From Pteria penguin (lineage: Eukaryota; Mollusca; Bivalvia; Pterioida; Pteriidae), in contig CM068587.1 of the NCBI GenBank assembly GCA_035048485.1, positions 29,654,534 through 29,718,533 on the forward strand: a stretch of DNA of 64,000 bases, given 5' to 3'. The notes beneath the pieces are model-generated. The model did not search any database and was not told where the DNA came from. It saw nothing but the letters and a program-made list of their open reading frames with translations. Both the position numbers and the translations under genes were made by a program. This document shows positions 21,002 to 33,866 of this stretch, in pieces; the first letter of the stretch is position 1, and each line of letters starts with the position of its first letter.

Positions 21002-23608
21002 CAAGAGGCCCAAGTGGGCCTATATCGCTCACCTGAGTACCTAGATTATCAGTCATGCATGAAGGAGAATTCATTTATTTTTGCATTAATGTGACTAAGT
21101 CAACACAGATGTTGAAAATGTCAAATTTTATTTCAGGCTAGAATAAAAAACAACACTTTTTTGCACATCCATTCAGGTGATTTTGATATCAAGCATTTCC
21201 TTTGTCTCTGCAAGAAGTCATTCAGGGCAACAAGTTAGTCATTTTCTTTAGGTGGGGCCTTTTGTTGACTGATTTCAAGTCTGGGTCATGAACAACAATT
21301 GTTTCAAATATTGTCCAGATCTAACTTAAAATTGCCTAATTTCATATGTTGAGTGTTGAGAAACATCTAAAAACTTATTTAGATGTGTAAAGAAATGAAA
21401 AAAAAATTTTGACCACAGCTGGATTTGAACCGCTACTCTCCATATTTCAATTACCAAGTGGTATATGTACCATTGTGAGAACTGCTTTTTAGACATGGTG
21501 GCATTATCTGTTAACCAATTTGGATGAAATTTACCAAATTGATAGAGGACTTTTAGTACTTCATGTATTCCATGTTTCATTAAAATCTTTCATGTGGTAT
21601 AACAGCAGAAGTGAAAAATGTGATTGAATTGTTCCTATACACCCTCATTTGGAAGTCTTAAAAAATTCATAGAAAATCCAAAAATTGAGATATTGACAAA
21701 ATTCTTTCAAAGTAACAATCCTTACCATAATTATGATCACAATAGTCCATAAGAAATCATCATTATCAATTAACTAGGAAATATGACACTTTTTTCTGCA
21801 TTGAATCACCAAGTCCAAAGAAATGTCGAAAAAAATTCTAAAATTTGATTTTGGAAGGGAACCAAAATGACAATACATCTTCACTCATCCCTCTAGATCA
21901 TTTCTATGCATTCTGTTTGTCTCTGTATACAGCCCGTATGAAAAAGAATATTGTTAAACGAGGGAACTCTTTTGAGACCTACTCTTGACTATGGTGGCGC
22001 CACCTGTAAAGAGGTCTGGACGAAAACAACAGAATTTGAAGAGGATCATAAGTGACTTATTTCTACCAAGATTTATTAAAATCCCTCAAACAGTTTTGTA
22101 GAAAAAGTTGAAAATGTGAAAAATGGCCAAAACACCCCCCCCCCCCCCTTTTTTTTTTTGGAAGTCTTAAACGTAAAATTCCTAATTTCATATGTTGAGT
22201 GTTGAGAAACATCTAAAAACTTATTTAGATGTGTAAAAAAAAAAAAAAAATTTTTTTGACCACAGCTGGATTTGAACCGCTACTCTCCATATTTCAATTA
22301 CCAAGTGGTATATGTACCATTGTGAGACCTACTTTTAGACATGGTGGCATTATCTGTTAACCAATTTGGATGATCCGCACAAAAAACAAAACCTTTGAAA
22401 AGGACTATGAGTACTTGCATCCTACCCAGTTTTATCACAATCCTTCAAGTTGTTCTGTAGATCAAGTTGAAGATATGAAAAATTGTCCCCCCCCCCCCCC
22501 TTTTCTTGGAAGTCTTAAAAAATTCATAAAAAATTCAAAAATCGAGACATTGAAAAAATTCCTTCGCACCAGCATTCCTTACCATAGAAATGATTAAATG
22601 AAACCAAATGAATGCATCAATGTTTACTAAAAGAAAATAATAACTCTTTAATGCATTAAAATAACAAAGTCCAAAATAAAAATGAAAAAACGTCAAAAAT
22701 TTGATTTCGGAATGGAACCAAAAATATCAACACTTCTTCCCATATGCCTCTAAATCATTCCAATGCAGTCGGTTTGTCGCTGTATGCACCCGATCTGAAT
22801 AAGAAGTTTGTCAAAGGAGGGTACCCTCTGTGACCTACTTTTGTCTGTGGTGGTGCCACCTGTTCATGGATCCTGACAAAAATGACCACATTTGTCGGGG
22901 ACCTTGAGTATTTGATGCATGCCAAGTTTCACTGAATTCCAGCGAGTGGTTCCGAAGAAAAAGTTCAAACTGTGAAATGTTTACACCAATTATCCCACCC
23001 CCCTTTTTCTTGAAAGTCTTAAAAAATTCATAAAAAATCCAAAACATAAAATATTGAAAAATTTTCTTCGCAGTAGTATTTCTTACCATCAAAATGATCA
23101 AATTAAACCAAATTAATGCATCAATGTTTACTAAAAGAAAAAAATACCTCTTTTCTGCATTAAAACTACCAAGTACAAAAAAATGTCAAAAAAACGTCAA
23201 AAATTTGATTTCGGAACGGAACCAAAAATAACAACACTTCTTCACACATCCCTCTAGATCATTCATATGCATTCGGTTTGTCTCTGTATGCCCCCGGTCT
23301 GAAGAAGAAGTTTGTCAAAGGAGGGTACCCTCTTTGACCTACTTTTGCCTGTGGTGGCGCCACCTGTTGATGAATCCGGACGAAAATCAACAACACTTGT
23401 AGGGGACCATGAGTACTACATGCTTATCAAGTTTCATCAAATTCTGTTCAGTGGTTCTGGAGAAGAAGTCGAAAATGTGAAAAGTTAACGACGGACGACG
23501 GACGACGGACGACGGACGACGGACGACAGACGACGGACGGACGACGGACGACGGACGGTGATTGATCACAATAGCTCACTTGAGCCTTTGGCTCAGGTGA
23601 GCTAAAAA
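21002..23608. repeat. 2.6-kb composite repeat (CAAGAGGCCC ... GTGAGCTAAAAA)
   Basis: The left end CAAGAGGCCCAAGTGGGCCT and right end GCTCAGGTGAGCTAAAAA carry short complementary GGTGAGC/GCTCACC motifs. Inside are at least four degenerate tandem copies of a several-hundred-bp module (GGAACCAAAAATAACAACAC, TCTAGATCATT, GGTTTGTC, GACCTACTTTTG, GGTGGCGCCACCTGT, GGAAGTCTTAAAAAATTCAT). Two copies of a 160-bp piece (near 21330 and 22180) are almost identical. No reading frame of note. I associate this terminus with a repeat common in bivalve genomes; that is memory, not a search. Confidence 0.8.
23487..23560. repeat. GACGACGGAC simple repeat
   Basis: About ten GACGACG/GAC units close the composite repeat just before its right terminus. 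Confidence 0.9.
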
Positions 23609-25127
23609 TGATAACAAAATTCAAGTATTTTACTTATAAAAATGCAAAATATTAAGTGCAGTGGCTCTTGGGGATTCAAGATAAGTTACGATGCTTGATA
23701 TGCATGGATTCCTGAAAACCTGTTTTGAGACCAAGTTTCACGGAAATGTAAACGTCTCATGTATGGAAAACCACATCCTATATAATAGCTCAAATTGGGG
23801 TATTCTCCAAAACTCGGGAGGGGACAAACCACACCCTTGATGATTGCTCAGATTAGGGTATTCTTCAAAACTCAGGAGGGGGTTTTTCACATGGTCAACT
23901 CCTTACGAACAAATGCATACTGCATATATACGTTCTGCATGTGTAAGTAGGTAATAGCCATGTTTTTCAATATTACTTTTATAGGTATGGTCATTAAAAG
24001 AGGTTTGTTTCTACTGAATATAATTGCATCCGACACAGTCGGGTTGTCACCGATCATATCGCATTGAAAATCAAGACGGGTTTATTCATCATTTGGTCGT
24101 AATTTTTTATCAATTGCGCCCGAGACATGTCCAAGTCTGTCTTTACCATTCCATGTGGTAGATCATAATCTGTCTAAATCGATATATTTATTTATCATTC
24201 ACAATGCCATTACTTCTCCACAATCAAACTTGCACAATGTACATCGGCCGTGACATCGGGTTGTAAAAGCGTTATTTTAGACGTAGACTTTAATTGTCGC
24301 ACACAAAATGATATATAAGACTGCATGGCATATACTCTCTTTCATTGAGATCTATTAATTCAAAAAATGTTTAAAGTTGAGTAATTTTTCCCTTTAACTC
24401 GATTCATTGTACACAGAAAGTGTTTATATTAGGAACTAAACTATTACAGCGAACAAGAAGCAAGTAAATGTTTATAGATCCGTTTAATATTTCTGTATGA
24501 GAAGAAAAAAGAAACCATTCAATTTCCTCTCAATAGATTTTAATTCTGTGAGCAAGAGATTTTCCTACATGATATTGCCATGATATAGAGAAACGCTAAA
24601 CACTACAAGAGAATCGGGGACAACATACACCATTCTCGATCTCATTACCGCCACCATTACTCCTGGAATGTAAATAGTAAACCTACACTGTTAGCCAGAG
24701 ACGACATTGATCTCATATTTGAATGTCTTTAATAACCTTGTGATGAATAATAGATCAAAAGTTCCCGACATGAAGCTTAAACACCAAGGTATCTTTGATT
24801 GTTGATGCCAGAGAGTCGACGAGGCCTCTCATGGTTACCCGACTTGTAATTAACGCTTTTGAACTGCTTTAACAAGAAGAGAAAAAACTTACATATCCAT
24901 ATACAGACATCCATATATATGGATCTATTGATCTATTGATTTTTATTACTTACTATCAATACTATATTCAGTGCGGGGAGAGGGGGTGTGATACAGGCGT
25001 TTGAGATGTATTGACGTAAAGAAAATAATAAATTCATACAATTAACACGCGCATGCATCAGTATCAAAGTTTTATTGATTTACTTGATTTCTGAATTTAT
25101 TTATTCACCATTAGGTCTTTATTTTGT
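23609..25127. other. No gene seen
   Basis: AT-rich spacer between the composite repeat and a minisatellite. A roughly 50-bp direct duplication (TTAGGGTATTCTTCAAAACT type) lies at 23780-23885. No exon-like signal. Confidence 0.55.
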
Positions 25128-25660
25128 ATGGAGACGGGCAGTCATAAGTATAGAGATTTGGTGTTACAAGTATGAGGACTGAGCGTTTTAAGTATGGGGA
25201 CGCGGTGTCGTAAGTATAGAGATTGGGTGTTATAAGTAGGAAGACGGGGCGTTATAGGTATGGGGATGGGGTGCTATTAGTATGAGACCGAGATATTATA
25301 AGTGTGGGGACAGCATAATCTAAGTATGAGACGGGCAGTCATCAGTATAGAGACTAGGTGTTCTAAGTATGGGGGTGGACCTTATAAGTATGAGACGGGC
25401 AGTCATCAGTATAGAGACTAGGTGTTCTAAGTATGGGGACGGGCAGTCATCAGTATAGAGACTCGGTGTTATAAGTATGGGGCGGGCCTTATAAGTATGG
25501 GGACGGGGTGCCATAAGTATGAAACCGAGATATTACAAGTATGAGGACAGGATGTTATAAGCATGTTAATGAGATGTTATATGCATGGGGATGTGGTGTT
25601 AGAAGTATGGAGACGAATGTCCATGAGTATGGGGACTGGCTGTCATAAACATGCTATGGC
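25128..25660. repeat. Degenerate minisatellite, unit about 22-27 bp
   Basis: About 22 variants of AAGTATGGGGACGGGGTGTT plus AT/CAT. Unit length varies, so no long open frame results. Confidence 0.8.
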
Positions 25661-25966
25661 TGATACATATCACTTTTTACAGGGTGCGCTTTTTATAGCT
25701 CAAAATGAGGGTTACTGAGATATTAATAGTTACGAATATCATAATTTGCCTGCTTATAATACATTATCCTGTAATGCATAATTTACTATATAAATGTATT
25801 AATAAGACATTATCTAAATAATCCAGACCCGAGTTGATACCTTTTCTCGAAATGTAGGTAAAATTGTTTACAGAGATATGTTTATTACATTTGAAATAAA
25901 GCAATTGTTACGTTATTATATACTTATAACTCTGAATTGTAAAACTGAGTGAACAGTATTCATAAC

Positions 25967-25993
25967 CACCCCCCCCACACACACACACACACA
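25967..25993. repeat. C-run plus (CA)n
   Basis: CCCCCCC followed by about nine CA units, directly after the stop codon of the 7TM gene (on minus: TG repeat then G-run). Confidence 0.9.
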
Positions 25994-26938
25994 TTACGCG
26001 GGAAAAATGCTTACCTCGAATTTGACGAGTTCGAGTTTCTTGAGTTTCCTGTGTGGTTCTTCGACTTCCCTTGTAGAGAAGCAGCAGCACGTGCTCCACA
26101 TGACGTTTCCCACCGTAGACAACACACCCTGAACGACACTTATCACACTAAACGTGATATAAACAATCCACGTCGAATAAAAACGGTCTACATCGTCAAC
26201 GTATGTCAGTGTATTGACGACCACCAGTGTGCCACCCCATACCGTTACTCCAGTGATTAGAATTCTCTGTAAGGTCTTCCCTTGAGTTACAAATTGAGTC
26301 TGCCAAACGTTAGATGAGGAGGAATGAATCCTATTATTAAATCCTTTCCGGAGCTTTATTACACTTATAACAAATGCGGCTAATGAAATAATGATGGTAA
26401 TCCAGAGGATCAAGAACGTGAGTATACCGACTGTCCCTCCTCTCTCGTCGCTCTGACGGATCTTTAAACATGTCACCGCATACGTTAAGTCCTTGTCATA
26501 AAAGTAATCATTTAAAATGAACGGTAGGGCAGATAACAAGATTGATATAACTTTCTGTGGGATAAAAATAACCAGGAATACATTTCTATGGAATTTGGAG
26601 AGATAGGTCGATTTTCCCGGGTTATAAATCCCAAGTAAAATAATTCCGGCGATCAGAAATGCGCACACACAATCCAATACGGAAAACTGAATGAAGAACC
26701 CTGCACTATCACAAACTGGCTGTATTCCAGTGTATTTAAATACTATGAAAAGCAATAAACCTATGCATAAGCATATATGGGCGACATCTAAAGTTATATA
26801 GGAAAACTTCCACAACTTTGGCAGGGGAAATTGACGCAAGACTTTGTGTAGTATTGACACCACGTGAAGGAATAGACCAATCACAGACAACGTTACTACT
26901 GTGTAGACAAAAGGTTGGTCCGGGGCCTTTATTGCCAT
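25994..26938 (-). CDS. Seven-transmembrane GPCR-like protein
   Basis: An ATG at 26938 in good context (A at -3, G at +4) opens 314 codons to TAA; the frame extends 5 codons further upstream without an ATG. Seven hydrophobic segments of 20-27 residues are visible, ending with IVYITFSVISVVQGVLST. A Cys just before TM3 (IQPVCDSAG) and one in the second extracellular loop (YAVTCLKIR) could form the class A disulphide. After TM3 the sequence is LGIYNPGK, not DRY, and TM7 lacks NPxxY, so assignment to class A is tentative. The tail is Cys-rich (STCCCFST), possibly palmitoylated, and Lys/Glu-rich. A strong donor GAG|GTAAGC at 26015/26014 lies 7 codons before the stop, so the last 21 bases may be intron and another exon may follow. 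The ligand is unknown. Confidence 0.78.
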   Translation of the reverse strand: MAIKAPDQPFVYTVVTLSVIGLFLHVVSILHKVLRQFPLPKLWKFSYITLDVAHICLCIGLLLFIVFKYTGIQPVCDSAGFFIQFSVLDCVCAFLIAGIILLGIYNPGKSTYLSKFHRNVFLVIFIPQKVISILLSALPFILNDYFYDKDLTYAVTCLKIRQSDERGGTVGILTFLILWITIIISLAAFVISVIKLRKGFNNRIHSSSSNVWQTQFVTQGKTLQRILITGVTVWGGTLVVVNTLTYVDDVDRFYSTWIVYITFSVISVVQGVLSTVGNVMWSTCCCFSTREVEEPHRKLKKLELVKFEVSIFPA

Positions 26939-27360
26939 ATTTCGACAGCCCACTTTTATTTAAGGGGCTTACATCTGTTCTAGTCATGACGATCATGTAT
27001 AATCATAAATCTAAACAGCATAGGTCTCTCATTTGAATTTTCTCTACTATATAGTGCCATTTTGAAATGATACCCTTTGAAATATATTAAAACTTAATTC
27101 AATAATTTTCTTGAGGTAAGATACTGCGTGTTGTCATGAAGTTCTTATTTCTTGTGTCGCCATCTGTAAAGAAAAATAATAGAAATATTATTATCAATAT
27201 GTATCAATCATTGGCAGCATTCGTAACTCACTTGATGTCATGCCATGTACAAAAATAGTCATTATAAGACTCCACCTTGTTGTCTGTCTGATTGCTAAGT
27301 AAAACAGTAAGATACAGAGTGATGTTCTGTCGGAAAATCGATATAAAATGACAAAATAAT

Positions 27361-27480
27361 GAGTGAAGGCAATCACGGACCTCCAATAAAATCCAGAGGT
27401 GGGATCAGGCTTCATGAACGAGTAAGCAGCCCTTGCAGATCGGTCACACCCGCCGTAATGCCATAATATAAGTCGAGTTA
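27361..27480 (+). repeat. Dispersed repeat fragment (GAAACCAGAGGTGAGACC type)
   Basis: TCCAGAGGTGGGATCAGGCT, then GAACGAGTAAGCAGCCCTTG and CAGATCGGTCACACCCGCCG. It keeps the GGTCACACCCGCCG end that the other copies here have lost. Confidence 0.6.
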
Positions 27481-27768
27481 TTACAAATTCGAAGTCACAT
27501 TCAGTAGACGGTATAATACCGTGCTCACATTTGGTAAAACGTCACGATTAGTATCTTTATTGCGATAGAGATCTACTACAATCTGAACTAAACGACAAAC
27601 ACCTTATGCCATGTGGTAGCGGCACCAGTACCGCCACCTGACTCAGTACGCTAAGGTCGTCAGGTCTTGATACAGAATCATCATTCTAGACGTATAAACA
27701 TCGCTTTATCCTTCAGCACCTTTACCAACTGAGCCATACAGCCGCCACGACACGTAGTTACACAGCCG

Positions 27769-27905
27769 TTGATCTTTCTTTCTTTGTTTTTTTTTTTTGT
27801 TGTTGTTTTTGTTTTGTTTTTTGTTTTGTTTTGTTTTTTTTTTTTTTGTTTGTTTTTTGTTTTTGTTTTTGTTTTTTTTTTTTGGTTTTTTTTGGTTTTG
27901 GTTTT
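27769..27905 (+). repeat. T-rich (TTTTG)n tract
   Basis: About 135 bp of T runs broken by single G or GG (TTTTGTTTT type). It keeps long frames open on both strands by composition only. Confidence 0.9.
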
Positions 27906-28079
27906 GTTTAGTTTTAATGTTGATGAAGTTTACACATATCGGTTTATTCCATAGATTTAGTACTATTAACAAGTATTAACATAAAACAAAGCAAAATCAT
28001 AAGGAATTATGTTGTAAGAGTCTCACCCGGCTTCGAATTGGACTATAATTGTCGAGCACTGTATCATTAGATTAAACTG

Positions 28080-29215
28080 TATCATTACTTACGCATAAAT
28101 AACTGTCGCACAGTTTGTATCATAACTAACGCTGACATATCGCTCAGTTTATGTATCATAACTATCGCTGACATATCGCTCGGTATATGTATCATTACTA
28201 ACGCTGACATACATGTATCACTCAGTTTATGTATCATTACTAACGCTGACATATCACTCAGTTTATGCATCATAACTAACGCTTACATATCGCTCGGTAT
28301 GTGTATCATTACTAACGCTGACATATCGCTCGGTATATGTATCATTACTAACGCTGACATACATGTATCACTCAGTTTATGCATCATAACTAACGCTGAC
28401 ATATCGCCCAGTTTATGTATCATAACTAACGCTGACATACATGTATCACTCAGTTTATGCATCATAACTAACGCTGACATATTGCTCACTTTATGTATCA
28501 TAATTAACGCTGACATACATGTATCACTCAGGTTATGCATCATAACTAACGCTGACATATCGCCCAATTTATGTATCATAACTAACGCTAACATACATGT
28601 ATCACTCAGTTTATGTATCATAACTAACGCTGACATATTGCTCACTTTATGTATCATAACTAACGCTGACATATCGCCCAGTATATGTATCTTAACTAAC
28701 GCTGACATACATGTATCAGTCAGTTTATGTATCATAACTAACGCTGACATATTGCTCACTTTATGTATCATAACTAACGCTGACATACATGTATCACTCA
28801 GGTTATGCATCATAACTAACGCTGACATATCGCCCAATTTATGTATCATAACTAACGCTAACATACATGTATCACTCAGTTTATGTATCATAACTAACGC
28901 TGACATATTGCTCACTTTATGTATCATAATTAACGCTGACATACATGTATCACTCAGGTTATGCATCATAACTAACGCTGACATATCGCCCAATTTATGT
29001 ATCATAACTAACGCTAACATACATGTATCACTCAGTTTATGTATCATAACTAACGCTGACATATTGCTCACTTTATGTATCATAACTAACGCTGACATAT
29101 CGCCCAGTATATGTATCTTAACTAACGCTGACATACATGTATCAGTCAGTTTATGCATCATAACTAACGCTGACATATCGCCCAGTCTATGTATCATAAC
29201 TTACACATTGCAGAC
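28080..29215. repeat. 36/42-bp alternating minisatellite
   Basis: Two unit types alternate: 36 bp (TAACGCTGACATATCGCCCA plus GTTTATGTATCATAAC) and 42 bp, which has an extra ACATGT. About 28 units, with a higher-order pattern of several units repeated (28420-28740 resembles 28740-29100). Both lengths are multiples of three and few units contain stops, so open frames of over 300 codons arise on both strands; they are repeat artefacts. Confidence 0.92.
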
Positions 29216-29924
29216 TTTCGCCCATGGGTTTATATTTCTTTTCCACTTTAAGAATCATTACATATATCCAACTGTTGTCCAGTCTGTGAATCGTAAATAA
29301 CGTGCACTTAAATGTTGTCTAGAGTTTATATCGTTGTCGATTGTATATACCGTTGTCCAGTTTATGTATCGTATTTTAACGGTTAGCCACCCGTTGTCCC
29401 ATCTCTACTTCTGAGCTAACACTTTCTTCACTGCTCCAATGGAATGAGTAGTTTTTTCATTCATAATACCATACACATATATCACATTGTTATATCAACT
29501 GTATGGAGGACAACAGAATGTTTACCTTAGTATAGTATACTGCTATTTCCATTGATTGCTCTATATTTTACGGATGTATTTCTACTATCAACCAAAGTAT
29601 ATATACATTATGAAATACTTATTTTCTGAAGCAGTTAAAAGCAGTTAACCAACTTTCTATTGTGTCGTATTACAAAGAACAAAGGAGGGATGACGGGTAG
29701 TCAATACATGTCTTTAAAGGATATACAAGTTGATTTAAAAATTTCCAATAGACATTATAAATTATGTATACAGTTATCGTATATATCATAAAGTACAATA
29801 TAGGAATATTGCAATTGCATTATGTCTTATGAATATTAAAACACGAAAAATTTTGATCGATATGTTCAGGTTATTTATGATCTGTATGTTTCAGAATACA
29901 ACCCTGAGCTGTGCATAGTTAAAA
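29216..29924. other. No gene seen
   Basis: AT-rich spacer after the minisatellite with a few decayed repeat units (CCGTTGTCCAGTTTATGTAT) at its start. Confidence 0.5.
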
Positions 29925-30352
29925 CTAGAGTTGTCGGAAGACAACAGAGCTCGCTGATGGCAACCAAATTTAAATTTTGTGAGTAGGTCAATCTTTAAGG
30001 TCAAGGTCAAAACGCAATAATGAAAGGTCATGTCACAGGGAACACTCACGTGAAGTATTTAAGCCACATTCCTTACTTTACAGAAGTTATGACCAAGGTT
30101 TAAGTTTTTCTAGAGTAGGTCAAACGTCGAGGTTAAAGTCACAAGGTAAAAACTTTTGGTACCCAATGAAAGGTCTTGCCACAAGGAATACACGTATGAA
30201 ATATTAAAATTCTGTCTCTAACGATTCTGAGGTTATGATCCTGGTTAAAGTTTTTCGCTATGGGCGACGACGACAACAACGACCACAACGACGATGACGA
30301 CACTGCTGGTATGACAATAGCTCTCCTAAATTTCGTTCCGGCGAGCTAAAAA
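29925..30352. repeat. Dispersed repeat (AACTAGAGTTGTCGGAAG ... GCGAGCTAAAAAG)
   Basis: Starts AAAACTAGAGTTGTCGGAAG and ends with a GACGACGACAACAACGAC tract, ACAATAGCTCTCC and GGCGAGCTAAAAAG. It has the same plan as the 21002-23608 element (trinucleotide GAC tract, ACAATAGCTC, GAGCTAAAAA), so the two are probably related families. It contains repeated AGGTCAAGGTCAAA-type stretches. Confidence 0.7.
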
Positions 30353-30961
30353 GAACTTTCGAATTTAGGTAAAAGTACGGTATTGATTATATCACGGTAA
30401 TATTTCACGGACAAAACGTGAAGACTGAAAAAATTCTTTCTCAAATTAGAGGAATCTGCAAACTACAATGCTGGTCAAGCTTACACTGAAGCGTGCAAAC
30501 AAACGCTGGGGAAGTTTGGAGGTTTTGTGAAATCAGTGTTTGATTAGCAACACCAGAGGTATTATGAATTTGCATTGCTTGGTTTGTTTCCTGATTCTGT
30601 TCATTGTTAAAACGGGATGTAGAATGTATGAAATGGGAATGTATCACACAGAACTTATTTTCCATAAAATTTTAATCATAAATGACTGCAGTTCTACAGT
30701 TTGTACATGCGTGCACACACAAATTTCTGAGTAGTAATTTAGAAATCATATGGCGTCATAATCACAAACTAAAGGTCCTTGTGGAAATGTATGCAGTTTT
30801 AATCGTTAATGACATGTCTACATTAAATGTTTATCAATCATTGTTCCATTAAAACTGTTGCTGAACCATTATCTGTGAATATTGCGAGTGGAAATTACGC
30901 TAAATATTTCTCGATATTCCGATCCCGTAATTGAGTTTGTCAGTGTTCTAATCTTCATTTT

Positions 30962-31236
30962 TATACCCCCGGATCAACAGATCGGGGGCGTATTGTTTTT
31001 GTCCTGTTTTTTTTTTTTATTTGTTTGTCTGTCTGTTGTCAACTTTAACCTTGGCTATAACTTTTGAACCGTGAGGGATAGAGACTTCATATTTGACTCA
31101 ACTAATGAAACCCTTTCAAATGACACCAATGTCGATGACCTTTTGACCTTGCCAATGACCTTCACGCTAAAAATAACTTTTTGGACTTTTGGTGCGGCCG
31201 GGGGCTTTAGTGTTTCACAAACACAGTTTGTTCTTA
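30962..31236 (+). repeat. Dispersed repeat (TATACCCCCGG ... ACACAGTTTGTT)
   Basis: Starts TATACCCCCGGATCAACAGA with a short inverted CCCCCGATC/GATCGGGGG, and ends GTTTCACAAACACAGTTTGT. The 3' part is repeated at 1-91 of this window. Confidence 0.7.
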
Positions 31237-31301
31237 TATGTACAACACATACGGTACATTTTACTTCAGTATTAGCTATAAATAAACTGTTCTCCTCAGA
31301 G

Positions 31302-31375
31302 CCGTCATAGCTCAGTCGGTATTGTGCCTGGTTTGTAGGTAAGAGGTCCGAGTGCCTATGACCAATACCTTTTGT
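31302..31375 (+). repeat. tRNA-like head, SINE fragment
   Basis: GCCGTCATAGCTCAGTCGGT resembles a tRNA 5' half with A box. The B-box region (AGAGGTCCGAGTGCCTATGA) is degraded, and no SINE body follows. Confidence 0.5.
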
Positions 31376-33386
31376 ATTCAGCCTTATTCACGTACCGAAT
31401 ATTCATATTATCGTTTATTAACATGTTCAAGTCAAAGTTCTCTAGTTTCTATAGTTCTTCATTTCTCTATTGTCATTCATCACATACTCTTTAATTAGAA
31501 TGAAAATCTATGATAAAAAAGAAAAATCGAATTCGGAAATTAGCAGCATTAGAACACACAAGGAATTCCATGGTTGATCAGCGATGACAGAAAAATCAAT
31601 CAAAAGCCAATTGTGCGCACTAATTTCTACAATATCGCTGAGAAGTAAAACGGATGCATACGAGAACGACAGGGAAAATGGAATAGCGCCAGCTTAATTG
31701 TGCTATATTTTTTAGATTTATACAATATGAATTACTTATTCCATATCAATACCGAAGTTTCAATATTCACTTCATATTATGAAATATAGATGATCTCTGT
31801 ATTATATACATCATGTTAAAATAGGCACCAAACGCTTATCAATATACATCCTTGTCAATGGAATATATCTAAGTACGGTGTCAATTGAAAACGCGTCCAT
31901 CTCTGTATAATATACAGTAAAAAGCATTTTGGAACTTCCTCGCTCTTTTCCTTTTACGCAAGAACAACTGAAGATTTAAAAGTGAAATAACTGACCAAAA
32001 AAGTTTTAAGCCGCGGACAGATAAATACATGAAATAATAAAGTTTCATAAATCATAAGATTTAGAGAAAACGATCAAATTATTATAAAAATCTTCTGGGA
32101 ATTTTATTCCACACAATTCTGGTGGAAATTCTAGGATTTTACTTCATTAAACAACGCGTATTACAAATTTCTGCAATACTTTTGACCAAAAGGAATAATT
32201 ACAATATTTTTGTCATTCAGATTAGTTTTCATACATACATTACACATTTCTGATCGGATTTTGTGAGAATAAGCCTGCGAATTTGCATTTGAATTGTGCT
32301 TTACATATATAAAGCGCAAGGTCCCAATAAAAATCTAACAATGGTGATCTGCCGGTTATTTCGCAATAGTTCTCACAAAATTTTCATGGATTTTTTGTGT
32401 AATTTCAACCCCAGATTTTGGAAATAGGGAAAACCTGAACTTAAAATATTTAAATTTATGATAATATTTTTCATCCCAATAAAAGAACAAAGCATTTCAT
32501 ATTCTACATACTGAAATTTAAAGTCATATTTATCTAGGCAAATGGTTAAAAAAATTGGTTAAATGGACAATGGTTTTAAAAAAATTCAAAAGAACATGGA
32601 AAAATGTAAACTGTGCCGACATGTAAAATATTATTTCCACGTATTCTAACTGTGCCAAATTTCATATACGAATACAGAAAATTGATTTATTTTTAAATTT
32701 CAAGTGTTGTCTCTACACCGTGGCTGCTCTAATCTGGAAGCAACCCGATCTCGTCTTAACATATCTACAGAGGTATGTACAGCCAAAGTTTTATCGACAG
32801 TGTCAATATTGATCGAAGATGGACGAAATATTTAATTCTAAAATCAATACTCAGTTTGACTTCTGTTCCAATATATCTTAAAACACAGGTGAAATGTAAA
32901 TGCGGCTCAATATTGGCCTATCTGGGTCTACCTGTAAACATTGAGTGACCGTCAAAACTTATGCTAGCTTGTTTTCATTGGTATTTATTCTACATAAAAG
33001 GAAAAGTGTACAACTCCTTACTGATATGCCTACGAATAGATAAAAAATATTTGGTTGATGTTTTTATCTTGGACCATGATCTTCCAAGTTCATAAGGAAC
33101 TATAATGCTGTTACAACAAATAACACCAAGCCCTTTCTGTATATTGAAAGAAAGAAAAATAATAGAAATCCAATAATTTTGAAAAGAAGACATGTATGTG
33201 AATTTTGAAATCTCAGCCATAACAACCCCCTCCCCCCCAAACACACACACAAGGACAAAATATCTATAAATATCCCCTTATTTTAGTTGTGTGAATTTTT
33301 CTCGAGATAGTTTCCATTTCGTTAGTTTTCAGAATACTGATTGTCATACCTATTCTAGAAGAGAAAAATGTGGCAAATACATATTC

Positions 33387-33418
<32 letters not shown>

Positions 33419-33603
33419 CATTTGCTCCCTTGGGAGGAGGAATAACAAAGCATGATTAGTTAATATATATATAATATATATTATATATTGTAAATCTGTG
33501 ATTTATTTATGCTTAGAAGTGCTTTATTGGCTTTTATTATTTTTTAGACCTGAGACACTAAAAAACTGTCATATTCCATATGCTTGAAATCTCAAAGCTC
33601 CAG
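31376..33603. other. No gene seen
   Basis: 2.2 kb of AT-rich sequence. Near 33390-33420 there is a (TTA)n tract and at 33460-33490 a short AT palindrome. Confidence 0.55.
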
Positions 33604-33866
33604 ATCCAGTGTGACTCGGTGGTTGAGGTGCTCAGCTCATGAACGAGAGGTCCCGAGTTTGACCCCCACCATGATCACACCAGTGTCCCGTCTTTCGGAT
33701 GAGGTTCCGTGTCACAGTAAACGTAGCACGTAAAAGTTCTCTCACTGCTTCGGGTGGGTCTGTTGCAAAGGTATAAATTTCTATGCAATGCATCGGGCAT
33801 ACGTCATTACCATACACCAAATAGTGGTGGAGTAACGAAAAATAATAATCGATTTATCAATCAATA
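33604..33866 (+). repeat. tRNA-derived SINE, main family
   Basis: Head CCAGTGTGACTCGGTGGTTG with B box GAGTTTGACCCC. The body has CCCGTCTTTCGGATGAGGTT, GTAGCACGTAAAAGTTCTCT, CTTCGGGTGGGTCTGTTGCA and a tail of ATCGATTTATCAATCAAT. Confidence 0.85.

Larger units (their letters stand above)
26955..28079. other. No further gene seen
   Basis: The region upstream of the 7TM gene holds a short upstream ATG frame on minus (26996-26736, overlapping the gene in another frame), a repeat fragment and a T-rich tract. No promoter element can be assigned. Confidence 0.5.

Noticed and set aside
28283..29300. Open frames of over 300 codons on both strands
   Set aside because: They are products of 36- and 42-bp tandem units, both multiples of three. 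There is no start context, splice sites or non-repeat coding sequence.
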